Positions 36,530-45,690 of a stretch of DNA of 64,000 nt are shown here, in pieces. The stretch spans positions 310,001 through 374,000 of the forward strand of contig NC_017243.1 of assembly GCF_000223215.1 (NCBI RefSeq), written 5' to 3'. The notes below the pieces were generated by a model. The model was not told the origin of the DNA and made no database searches. It saw only the letters and a program-made list of their open reading frames with translations. The stretch is from Brachyspira intermedia PWS/A (GTDB lineage Bacteria; Spirochaetota; Brachyspiria; Brachyspirales; Brachyspiraceae). The position numbers were made by a program, and so were the translations under genes. The first letter of the stretch is position 1; each line of letters starts with the position of its first letter.

Positions 36530-37080
36530 CGTTACACTTTATAATCTTTTAGATTCTAATTTCATTAAAGAAATATAAGGTTGCAGTATATGCGTTTTCG
36601 CGAAGTGTGCCAATGAAGTCACCTGTAGTGTTCTGTGTGAAAAAGTTGATAGCATATGTGGAAAAATATATAAAATTGATAAAATAAAGTTGTTTATATA
36701 TATTAAAAAATTGAATTATTAATTATCTACTTTTTTGCCGCACAAAAAAGTAGCAAAAAACGCAATTGCTAAAACTTTATATTTTAAGAATATGTATTAA
36801 ATATATGGGTAATACCATTGTTTTAGGTTAAAAATGCAGTTGTTTTGGTTCTTTTATACCAATACCGAAAGGTACCTACTTGGTAAAAGAACTGGGGTTC
36901 GGGGCAAAACCCTGCAGATATTTAAAATTTAAAAAAATTATTTCTGATAAAATATAGTTGTATACATATTAAAAAAATTGAATTATCAATTATCTACTTT
37001 TTTGCCGCACACGCTCTGCGGGCTTCGTCAAAGAACCAAAAAGTGCAAATACTATAACCCCATATAAAAAAGGAGCTTAG
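36530..37080. repeat. Family 2 repeat cluster between metYX and the DUF262 genes
   Basis: The 36427-37144 gap has no gene beyond the met leader. It holds degenerate pieces of the GC-richer repeat family. Two family-2 left terminal repeats in inverted orientation lie at 36676-36703 and 36945-36968. A direct repeat (TTGAATTAT.AATTATCTAC then TTTTTTGCCGCAC) occurs at about 36711-36743 and 36979-37009. A perfect 11-bp hairpin CTACTTTTTTG/CAAAAAAGTAG sits at 36727-36753. GC-rich scraps (GGGGTTCGGGGC, CACGCTCTGCGGGCTTCG) match the other copies. Confidence 0.65.
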
Positions 37081-37144
37081 CTTTTAATTAAGTTAAACTC
37101 CTTTTTGTATTTTATTAATAAATATTAATTTTCTATAATATAAA

Positions 37145-39132
37145 TTAACGTTGTAATGTTATATTGTTGTCTATATTAGTATTGTATTTAATAATATAAG
37201 ATTTTAAATCATCTCTTATTATTAAATAGAAAGGATTTTTTTTCTGTTCATCTTTAAAATCTTTTATTATTTTTTCTAATATATCTTTTATTTCATTATT
37301 TGAATTTTTTTTAATTTCATCAAACAATATTTTAAATAATTGAGCATAATATGGATTAGTTTTATATCTATTTTCTTTATTTTGAAATGATTTATATAAA
37401 TCTTCTTCTTTTTCACATAAAGAAAATTTATGTAATTTATTATGGTTATCCCAGCCATAATATACAGCATGCGATTTAAAATAAGGACTTTTTTCTTTAT
37501 CAAATTTTTCAGCAAAAGTTAATAATGCCCTTATTAAAATATCTCTTGGTATTTCATTAAAACAGGTTTCAAATATATTTTTATACTTACTAAAATTATC
37601 AAAGAAGTGTTCTTTTATATCTTCAACTTTTATAGCTTCTAAATTATTATTAATATTTTCCAAAGAATATTTTATAATATAGTCAATATTTCCTTTCAAA
37701 ATATCATGATTTTCTAATTTCCAAAATAATTCTTGTAATTCATTTCTTTTTGAAATATCATCATTATAAATAGATAAGAACTTAATTTTATTTACTTCGC
37801 TTTCTAATAAATCAAATTTATCTCTTTCCCCATTATAATTTTCATAGTAACTAAGTAATTCTTTTTTATCTTTACATTCAAAAAAATCAAATATATTAGT
37901 ATAAGTATTTTTATTATTGTTTTCTATCTCCATTAAAATATTTGTAATACTTGTACTATTATGATTAAACCTTATATTATATAAAAATCTAAGCCATTGG
38001 AATAAATCTTTTTTTGTATTTTCTTCTATGTTGTTAAAATTCTCTTTGTTCTTAAAATTATCTTCATCTATTTTGAATATATTTTTAACTATATATAAAA
38101 ATGGGATAATTATTGTAGATATATTTAAAATATTAGCATTATTTATGGTTTTATCTTTATTTATAAATTTAGTTAAATATTTAGTATTATCAGTATTTTC
38201 TAATTTTAATAATTCATATAATAATTCTAATGAATAATGATGATAAATTATATCATCTAATTTTAAATAGTTTTTATTTTCAATAATATTTATACTATCA
38301 ACATTCCCAATTGAATTTGACGTATTTCCTTCAATTTCAAATTTTGATAAAGCTATTGCTTGCTTTAAAAATTTATTAAATTCTTCATCAGCATTATTTT
38401 TATTATTATCTCTATGCTTCCAAAAGAAATGCTCTATTTTATTAAATTTTGTTGCTTTATCTTTATAATCTTCTTTTATTTCTGATAATAAAGAAACTCT
38501 AATATCTTCATATTCTGCTATTTTTTCACCTCTTGAGTTCATAGTTATATAAAGTTCTTCGCCTTGAGAAGTATTTGAAGTATTAAAGTACCAAAATTCT
38601 GCTTTTTCAATATCTTTTAAAGAAATATCTTTATATTCTTGATTTTCTTCATCTATATTGAAAATCTTAAAAAAGTTTATAATATTTTTTATTGTAGGGT
38701 CTTTTTTATAAACTGATAAGCACCAAGTTTTATTTTCAATATCAAAAAAATCTTCTTCTTTTTCAATTTTTTCTATCATCAAATCAATAAATTCTTTTGT
38801 TAAATTTCTTACTTTATAAGAGAAGTTTTTTAAATAAGCTTTATATTTATTATTTTCTTTTACAGATAAGTATAGTAATGTTAAATATAAAGTAGTAAAT
38901 CTCTGCTGACCATCTATCAAATAAACTTTATTATCTTTTTCATAAGAATATAAAAAACCGATATTATAATTATTCTCTGTATTCTTTGTATTATCAATAA
39001 TAGCATTTAATAAGTTTTTACAGTTCTCGATATTTTCTGTACTTCCCCATACATATTCTCTTTGTATTTCTGGTACAATAATATTTTCATCTTTTAATAT
39101 ATCTATAAATCTTTTTTTATCAATTCAGCCAT
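37145..39132 (-). pseudogene. DUF262 protein (GmrSD-like), frameshifted at codon 7 in an A7 run
   Basis: AAGGAG and ATG 39132 open the frame MAELIKK, which stops two codons later. One extra A in the A7 run (T7 at 39112-39118) would give KKRFIDILKDENIIVPEIQREYVWG, the proper DUF262 start, running on through LIDGQQRFTTLYLTLLYL to the stop at 37145 (about 662 aa). Otherwise only a TTG at 38920, inside the conserved DGQQR motif, could start it. The DUF262 ParB/sulfiredoxin-like domain is N-terminal. The C-terminal half is helical and Lys/Asn-rich, with no HNH motif that I can see, unlike the next gene. Lies 11 bases after it, so a two-gene unit. Confidence 0.7.
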
Positions 39133-39143
39133 ATTTATACTCC

Positions 39144-41234
39144 TTACTTATTATTATCATCAAAAAACTTTTCTATTTCTTTTCTAATATCTTCAGCTGT
39201 ATTTTTTATATTATCAATAGTCCATTCATTTATATTTTTAGAAAATACAGTCCAAGTATGATTTCTTATATATTTATTTCCGCTTTCATACAGTTCTATT
39301 ATTATCCTTCTTTTTTCAATATAAGAGGAATTTCCGTAACCTCTATTGGTATTTGAGTTTAATAAAACTAAATTGCCTATTGAATGTACATAAGGAACTT
39401 CTCTAATAACTCTTCTATATTCATCTAATAACTCCAAATCTTTGAGTGTTTGTTTATTATTTTCATTATTTAATTTGGGGAGCTTATCTTCAAACTTTTT
39501 TAAATCATTATCTTCCATAAACTTTTTTAAATCATTATCTTCCGTTATTTTTTCTCTTTTATATTCCTCAAGTGAACTAATTATCAAATCAATATTTTCT
39601 TTAGCCTCTTTTATAGTTGTTTCATCATTAGGAGTTTTAGAAAATATATGTTCAATATCTTCTTCATTCCTATTAAAATAATTTACTGGTAATTTGTACT
39701 TTATATCTTTATTATTAAGTATTTTTATTATATCCATAAGTACCAATAATTTTATTGTATTATTTTCTTGGTAATACCAATTTTTATTAGGATCTCCTAT
39801 AGTTTCAAGATAATTTTCATTTTCAATGTTTTTTATTAAATTATTTTTTATAATTTGCTTTAATGCTTTTTTAAAACTTTCTCTTGTAGTATTAGCTCTT
39901 TCCCATATATCCCAAATAATTTTTATATCTTCTATATTTTGCTTTCCAATGAAACCAAGCAAATGATATATTTCTTTATCCTCGTACCAATCTGCCATAG
40001 TATTATGAAATCTTACAACTTCTTTAAATACTACTTCTGCCTTATCTGTATTACTGTCTAAATATTTAAATAATGCTTCATTATTTGATTGTGATTTATA
40101 AGCATCCGATTTTTCATTATTATTATTTGATTCATTATTTCTGCATTTCCAATATAAATCATAAAGCATTGATATATTATTTTCATTAGAAAACATTTTA
40201 AAATATTCTTTTACATTTTCATCTGACCACCATATATTCATATTATCTATATCAATACCTATTTTTATTCTTTTTTCTGCTAAATCTATATCATTTGCTT
40301 CTTTTTCCTTTGATATAAATATAGTTTCAGCTTTGGTATTATTACCATTGTCCAAATAGTTTAGTATTAATTGTGCATTGTTTAATAATGTAGTTGTATG
40401 ACTTTTTTCTTTCACATTTTCATCTGACCACCATATATTCATATTATCTATATCAATATCTATTTTTATTCTTTTTTCTGCTAAATCTATATCGTTTCCT
40501 TTTTTTGCTACTCTTGTTATAAATATAGCTCTTATTAAATCATAATACTCTAAAGCTACTTTATTGGAGTTAAGATTTTTAAATATGGTTTCACCTTTTA
40601 CATCATTACCGCTGCTTACATCATTTACTATTAGTTTTACATTGTTTAATAATTTAGTTGTAAAACTTTTCTTTTTATCTTCATCAAATTTATAAAAAAA
40701 ATTTATTATAGTATGTTTAGCTAGGCAAAAATGAAAAACATCTTGTCTATCATAGTCTTTATTTTCTTTTTTAAGATCTTTTACTGCCTTATCAAATTTA
40801 TCATTATAACTTAGATTATCATTTAAATAGTCATTATTTGTTTCTTTTAATAATTTATATAGAAACTCCTGACTTTCTTTTCTGATAGAGTATTTTATTT
40901 TATATTTATTATTATTATTATTATCTTGTTTTAATAAATCTGTTTTTCCTAAATATGATAATAATATTGACAGAGTAGTTAATCTCTGCTGTCCGTCTAT
41001 AACTTCATAAATATTTTCACTATCTTTTTGTTTTTTTATAGTTATGTTTTGAAGGCAGTAAAATTTATCTCCTTCTGCTTGAAAATTATTAATATCATTT
41101 AATAAAGCATTAACATCTTCTTCACTCCATTTATATCCCCTTTGATATTCTGGAATGTTATAAATGCGTCCATTAGAAAATATTTCTTTTACGCTTTCTA
41201 TTATATCATCATTATTTTTAATTTCTTCTGTCAT
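39144..41234 (-). CDS. DUF262 + DUF1524 protein (GmrSD-type restriction family)
   Basis: 696 aa. N-terminal DUF262 with IPEYQRGYKWSEEDV (about 28-42) and IDGQQRLTTLSILLSYLG (about 79-96). The C-terminal region has an HNH-like DUF1524 pattern: NEEDIEHIFSKTPND (His) and VHSIGNLVLLNSNTNRGYGNSSYIEKR. The pair of domains is typical of GmrSD-type modification-dependent nucleases and related anti-phage proteins. Residues about 250-350 contain an internal duplication (two copies of AEKRIKI.IDIDNMNIWWSDENVKE) and a short EDNDLKKF tandem repeat lies near 595-610. First gene of the pair; flanked upstream by a family-2 repeat. Confidence 0.8.
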   Translation of the reverse strand: MTEEIKNNDDIIESVKEIFSNGRIYNIPEYQRGYKWSEEDVNALLNDINNFQAEGDKFYCLQNITIKKQKDSENIYEVIDGQQRLTTLSILLSYLGKTDLLKQDNNNNNKYKIKYSIRKESQEFLYKLLKETNNDYLNDNLSYNDKFDKAVKDLKKENKDYDRQDVFHFCLAKHTIINFFYKFDEDKKKSFTTKLLNNVKLIVNDVSSGNDVKGETIFKNLNSNKVALEYYDLIRAIFITRVAKKGNDIDLAEKRIKIDIDIDNMNIWWSDENVKEKSHTTTLLNNAQLILNYLDNGNNTKAETIFISKEKEANDIDLAEKRIKIGIDIDNMNIWWSDENVKEYFKMFSNENNISMLYDLYWKCRNNESNNNNEKSDAYKSQSNNEALFKYLDSNTDKAEVVFKEVVRFHNTMADWYEDKEIYHLLGFIGKQNIEDIKIIWDIWERANTTRESFKKALKQIIKNNLIKNIENENYLETIGDPNKNWYYQENNTIKLLVLMDIIKILNNKDIKYKLPVNYFNRNEEDIEHIFSKTPNDETTIKEAKENIDLIISSLEEYKREKITEDNDLKKFMEDNDLKKFEDKLPKLNNENNKQTLKDLELLDEYRRVIREVPYVHSIGNLVLLNSNTNRGYGNSSYIEKRRIIIELYESGNKYIRNHTWTVFSKNINEWTIDNIKNTAEDIRKEIEKFFDDNNK

Positions 41235-41310
41235 ATAATAATCCTTAAACTAAATATATACTATATAGTATAACACATTTTCATGACAAAAACTGTCATA
41301 AAATTTGATT

Positions 41311-41704
41311 TATATATAAACAACTATATTTTGTCAGAAATAATTTTTTTAATTTTTAAATATCTGCATGAATTTGCCCGCACCACATTTATTTTGCGAC
41401 CAAAGGAAGTACTGCGACTGAAAGGAGTACCTAACGAAGTCCACTGTAAGTGTAGGTATGGTATTGCCACAGGTGAAGCCCGCCTGCGGCGAGAAGCTTA
41501 TATCCTCGACAGGCTCGGATACGCTTCACGAAAGGCTATATTTGACTAAGTCCACCTTTAGGTGTGCTTAAATTAATAATCTATCTTACATGTAAGACTA
41601 TTTTAGTATAATTTAGTACTAATTTATCCTTGCACTTTTTGGTTCTTTTTGCGGCGTGAAAAAGAACAATAAAAAATGATAAACTTAAAAATTTTCAGTA
41701 TATA
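41311..41704. mobile_element. Family 2 GC-rich element with terminal inverted repeats
   Basis: Left terminus TATATATAAACAACTATA...TTTGTCA (41311-41338) and right terminus TGATAAACTTAAAAATTTTC...TATATA (41677-41704) are imperfect inverted repeats, closely matching those at 50.3-50.7 kb. Inside is a GC-rich stretch (41376-41560) with GCGACCAAAGGAAGTACTGC, CACAGGTGAAGCCCGCC and an inverted copy of the CGAGC.TGTCGAGGATAT module. No gene: the frame through it is not protein-like. The rest of the gap 41235-41742 is AT-rich. Confidence 0.65.
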
Positions 41705-41742
41705 TAATAATAGATAAATATTTATGATAAAAAATTAAATAA

Positions 41743-42675
41743 TTATCTGTTTTCGCTTCTGAATTTGGCGGGGTCTGTGAATGGGCGTCTGCCTTGAAAT
41801 TTCGATAAATAAACTATATTGCTTGCTATATTTACAAACCCGTTATCTCCGTATTTCATTATAGTTTCTTTGGCTTGCTTGTCTTTCATCATAGGATATG
41901 CTAATGGTATATCATCTATAAATAAATGACATAGTATACGTCCGAAAGCATCATAAGAGCCTACGAGCATACTGACATTTGAAGCATTTTTAATTTTGTT
42001 TTCAACATAGGCTTTAACATTGGTGCCATAGTTCTGCTTTAATTCCGGGGCATCGAGTCCTATGAATCTGTAATAATTATCTTTGTATTTTATAGTGTCT
42101 CCGTCTACCACTCTTATATGGTCTTTGTCTAAATCTGCTAAATATTTTGATAGCTCTTTATTATAGTTGGAATCTATATTATAAAAATCTTTATTTGTAA
42201 ATGAGAGAAAAAGTTTTGTATTGTAAGAATCTTTTAGAGTTAAATATTCATCGCTGTTTATATCGTTAATATCCAAAACTACATGGCTATAATGAATTTT
42301 AAAAAATCTAAGTTTATCAATCAGCTTATCATCGCTAGCATAAAACATAATTTTGTCTTTAAAAAATAAAGTATAAAAAATTAGTTTGAATCTGCCTATA
42401 AATTTTATGCTTGGAAAATGAGTTTCTATATATTTTTTGTCATCATCATTTTCAGCATACAATACATAAACTTTATCTCTGTTTTTTATATAATCATGAA
42501 TAATGCTTGTCTTATTATTTTCTAGCATGCTTATTATTGATTTTGAGTCAATAATTAAATCTTTGCTTTCTTTAAGATTAGAAGTTTTTATAATAAAAAT
42601 AAAAGCAAATATTATTATGATAGTATAAATACAAGTTTTTATAATCTTTTCATTTTTTTGATTAGAAGTTCGCAT
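41743..42675 (-). CDS. Membrane-anchored thermonuclease-family (SNase-like) protein
   Basis: 310 aa. N-terminal anchor (residues about 14-30), a ~150-residue unrecognised middle, then a staphylococcal-nuclease domain (about 185-290): VVDGDTIKY (metal Asp), RFIGLDAPELKQNYG (catalytic Arg and Asp) and DAFGRILCHLFID (second catalytic Arg). Key active-site residues are present. Likely an exported, tethered nuclease for nucleotide scavenging or DNA degradation. Its start lies 37 bases inside the 3' end of thiE, so it is translationally linked to it. Confidence 0.8.
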   Translation of the reverse strand: MRTSNQKNEKIIKTCIYTIIIIFAFIFIIKTSNLKESKDLIIDSKSIISMLENNKTSIIHDYIKNRDKVYVLYAENDDDKKYIETHFPSIKFIGRFKLIFYTLFFKDKIMFYASDDKLIDKLRFFKIHYSHVVLDINDINSDEYLTLKDSYNTKLFLSFTNKDFYNIDSNYNKELSKYLADLDKDHIRVVDGDTIKYKDNYYRFIGLDAPELKQNYGTNVKAYVENKIKNASNVSMLVGSYDAFGRILCHLFIDDIPLAYPMMKDKQAKETIMKYGDNGFVNIASNIVYLSKFQGRRPFTDPAKFRSENR

Positions 42676-43340
42676 TTAGATTTTATATCCTCAGAAGATA
42701 CTATCTCTGTAAGCATGCATAAACTCATAGCTTTATGCTCTATAAGCAAATCAATGTTACTTAATTTTATTCCGCCTATACAAACGAAAGGAACATCTAA
42801 ATTTTTAACTACATAATCAAGATAATCAATACCGGTAGCTTCATTAGCATCAGGTTTAGTGTTAGTTGAGAATATAGGTCCTATACCAATATAATCGGCA
42901 CTTGTATGAATAGCTTCTTCTGCTTGTTTTTCATTAGTAGTAGAAAGCCCTACAATTTTATCAAACCCTACAATTTTTCTTACTACTTCGATAGGCATGT
43001 CTTTCTGCCCTATATGAACTCCGTCAGCTTCAACTGCAATTGCCAAATCAGCATAATCATCTATTATAAATAATGCATCATGCTCTTTTGTAAGCTCTCT
43101 AATCTTTAAGCATTCTTCATACTTTTCACGCATATATTTATTAGGATTGTCTTTTTCTCTGTACTGAATAATTTTAATGCCGGCTTCAAGCATTGATTTT
43201 ACAACTTCAATATTATTTCTGCCGTTTGAAAAATCTTCTGCTGTTACGCAGTATATTGAATCTTTAAAATATTTCTCTTTTAAAATTTCTCTTCTTTTAT
43301 TTATATATTTTGTATTTATTATATCTTGTATACCTTTCAT
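42639..43340 (-). CDS. thiE: Thiamine-phosphate synthase
   Basis: 233 aa. YCVTAEDFSNGR start of the barrel, IIQYREKD (pyrimidine site), LFIIDDYADLAIAVEADGVHIGQKDMPI and GLSTTNEKQAEEA, YIGIGPIFSTNTKPDA, FVCIGGI: full TIM-barrel ThiE. An N-terminal extension of ~28 basic residues is unusual, but AGGA 7 bases before ATG 43340 supports this start. Joins hydroxymethylpyrimidine-PP and thiazole phosphate. No TPP riboswitch is seen upstream. Confidence 0.9.
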   Translation of the reverse strand: MKGIQDIINTKYINKRREILKEKYFKDSIYCVTAEDFSNGRNNIEVVKSMLEAGIKIIQYREKDNPNKYMREKYEECLKIRELTKEHDALFIIDDYADLAIAVEADGVHIGQKDMPIEVVRKIVGFDKIVGLSTTNEKQAEEAIHTSADYIGIGPIFSTNTKPDANEATGIDYLDYVVKNLDVPFVCIGGIKLSNIDLLIEHKAMSLCMLTEIVSSEDIKSKCELLIKKMKRL

Positions 43341-43404
43341 AAATAATTCCTAAAATTTATTTAATTACATTTTATATTTTTTCAAATATTAAGTAAAGTA
43401 TAAA

Positions 43405-43842
43405 ATTATCCGCACGCAGAGCAAACCTAAAAATATAAATTATTTTGCAATTTAAATTTTATTATATTGAAAATTTTGTTAACCGTGCGTTAAATAAATT
43501 TTAAATTTAATTAACACTTGGGCGGGTGCTTAAAATTCTAATAAAAGCAGCAAAATAAATAAAAGTTAAAACATAAAAATAAAGTAATGAAGAATAAAGG
43601 GCGGGATATGTAAATAAAGTTTTAAAACTTAATTACACTTGCCCACCCTTTAGGCTTTTTAATTTTTTCTGATATTTTTTTATTACTTTTCTTTTAAACT
43701 TTTAATAGTTATTTTAGCTGCCCACCCAAGATTTTTTTAAATTTATTGTATACTCACCGCACGCAGAACAAAACTAAAAATATAAATTACTTTGCAATTC
43801 AAATTTTATTATATTAAAAATTTTGCTAACCGTGCGTTGAAG
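43405..43842. repeat. Palindromic intergenic element, family 1, double half-copies (copy E)
   Basis: In the divergent gap thiE to TPR. First half: CCGCACGCAGAG (about 43410-43421), core, AACCGTGCGTTAA (43481-43493), CACTTGGGCGGGTGC (43515-43529), AAAGGGCGGG (about 43597-43605). Second half: CTTGCCCACCCTTTAGG (43638-43654), AGCTGCCCACCCAAG (43716-43730), CACCGCACGCAGA (43755-43767), core, AACCGTGCGTTGA (43828-43840). The two ~84-bp CGCACG...CGTGCG cores are near-identical direct repeats while the box arms between them are inverted. Confidence 0.8.
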
Positions 43843-44008
43843 AAATTCTAATGGCAAAAGTTGTAAAAGAACATATTATTTTAATTTTTTATAAATATAA
43901 ATTGATGATAATAACATTTAAATTATATATAAAATGTAGCTTACCATGTGTTAAATAAAATCTTGTTAATAAATTTTTGTTTTTTAGATATATAAAAACA
44001 AGCAGTTT

Positions 44009-44038
44009 TTGCGACATTTTCTGTCATATACTTATTAT
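44009..44038 (+). promoter_or_regulatory. Possible promoter of the first TPR gene
   Basis: TTGCGA (44009-44014), 18 bases, TATTAT (44033-44038), 36 bases before the ATG. A weak -35. Confidence 0.35.
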
Positions 44039-44074
44039 ACACTATTAATAAATCGTTAATAGGAGTGACTGCTT

Positions 44075-45649
44075 ATGTATAAAACTATAAAAGAAAAAAT
44101 TAAAGAAGCAAAAGAAATATTATCAAATGAATCAGAAAATAAAGAAGCATTAAAAACACTATACACATCATATATGCAAATTAAAGATTATAAAAAATCA
44201 AAAATATATTTAGATAAATATTTGGAGATAGAAAAAAATAATTATAATGCTTGGAAAATATTAGGTAATTACTTGGATATGTATGGTAATTTTAAAGAAG
44301 CTGAAAAAGCATATTTGAAGGCTCTTGAAATTAATGATAAAGATATAAGAGTATTTGCTAATTTAGCAAGAACTTATATTGAATTAGATGATAAAGATAA
44401 TGCCTATAAAACTATACAAAAAGCTATTGAATTAAAAAGCAGTGATGAAAAAATTACAATAGAAATATCAAATATTCTATGTTTGATAAATAAATATGAT
44501 GAAGCTATTAATCTGCTTGAAAATTTTTATCAAAACTGTTATTCAAAATCTTTAACTGAACAATTAGCATATATTTATGAAACAGTACATAGTTATGATA
44601 ATGCTGTAGAGTTATATAAATTATTATATGATGAAAAATCACTTTTAAATATATATCTATACTCAACAAATCAATTCAAAGAAGCAGCAAAAATTTGCAG
44701 AAAAAATATATACAGGGATTATTACGATTACGGATATAAATTAGCTGATATATATTTATTTTTAGGATACAGTAAAAAAGCAATAAAAATACTGAAATTG
44801 GCGAAAGATAATGATAAACATTTTTATATGCTAGCTTATATGGAAAGATTAGCTAAAATTTATGAGTCTATTAAAAAATATTCCAAAGCAGCATATATGA
44901 GAGAACAAATGGCTAATATAGATAAAAAAGAAGAAATAAACTGGGCTTATTTATCAAAATACAGATTTTTATCTAATGATTATGACAGAGCAATAGAAGC
45001 AGCAAAAGAAGCATTAAAAATAGATAAAGACTATAGAGTTCCTTTATATTATCTTGCTGCAAGTTATAAAAAACAGGGAAAAGATAAAAAGGCTTATAAA
45101 ATATATAATAAATTAATAAGTAATTTTGAAAACAGAGCGGAAATATTAAAAAACTTTTATTATAAAAATATGTATAAGTACTGTGAAACAGAAGAAGAAA
45201 AAGAAGATTTTCATAATACAGATTGGAAACATGAAGGACTTGATGAAGAAGAATTATTATACACATTATTAAGCTACAAAGATTTAGGAGAATATCAAAA
45301 AATAAAAGAAGTTTTTAATGATTACATATACAGAGAAAAAGATAATAATAAAAAAGATATATATTTTTTTGAAAGTAAAAATATAAAAAAATACATGAAT
45401 GAATTTCATTATAATGATGGTTATATAACTTCTATTGAAATTGGAGAAATATTTGAAGAATTAGAAATGTATGAAGAAGCTTTATTTATATATTTTGATG
45501 TTCTAAATAAATATTCTTATGATAAAAAAATAGGCATTTATCATAGACTTTACAGCTGTTATAAAAAATTAAATAAACATGATTTGGCAAAAGAAATATT
45601 GAATATAGCAAAAGACATAGGAATTAATACAAATAATTTTGATGAATAA
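44075..45649 (+). CDS. Tetratricopeptide repeat protein 1
   Basis: 524 aa, almost entirely TPR helical pairs. Examples are AWKILGNYLDMYGNFKEAEKAYLKALEI (about 48-76) and the next repeat, VFANLARTYIELDDKDNAYKTIQKAIEL. No signal peptide or catalytic domain. Probably a cytosolic scaffold. It precedes two related TPR genes by 41 bases. Divergent from those two in sequence, so an older relative rather than a recent copy. Confidence 0.85.
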   Translation: MYKTIKEKIKEAKEILSNESENKEALKTLYTSYMQIKDYKKSKIYLDKYLEIEKNNYNAWKILGNYLDMYGNFKEAEKAYLKALEINDKDIRVFANLARTYIELDDKDNAYKTIQKAIELKSSDEKITIEISNILCLINKYDEAINLLENFYQNCYSKSLTEQLAYIYETVHSYDNAVELYKLLYDEKSLLNIYLYSTNQFKEAAKICRKNIYRDYYDYGYKLADIYLFLGYSKKAIKILKLAKDNDKHFYMLAYMERLAKIYESIKKYSKAAYMREQMANIDKKEEINWAYLSKYRFLSNDYDRAIEAAKEALKIDKDYRVPLYYLAASYKKQGKDKKAYKIYNKLISNFENRAEILKNFYYKNMYKYCETEEEKEDFHNTDWKHEGLDEEELLYTLLSYKDLGEYQKIKEVFNDYIYREKDNNKKDIYFFESKNIKKYMNEFHYNDGYITSIEIGEIFEELEMYEEALFIYFDVLNKYSYDKKIGIYHRLYSCYKKLNKHDLAKEILNIAKDIGINTNNFDE

Positions 45650-45690
45650 TAAAGTTATAAATTAATTTTTTAGAAAAATAGGAGAATAAA

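Noticed and set aside
36727-36753. Perfect 11-bp hairpin as an intrinsic terminator
   Set aside because: It is built mainly of A/T runs, has no GC-rich base plus trailing T tract in a useful position, and lies within a repeat.
36711-37009. Direct repeats at 36.7 and 37.0 kb as a CRISPR array
   Set aside because: Only two repeats about 265 bases apart with unequal, repeat-like content between; they belong to the family 2 element.
41283-41549. An 88-codon open frame through the GC-rich repeat
   Set aside because: It lies wholly inside a family 2 element, has no ribosome site, and its composition simply follows the repeat sequence.
43341-43404. TPP riboswitch before thiE
   Set aside because: The spacer to the repeat is only ~65 bases and lacks the conserved THI-box sequences.
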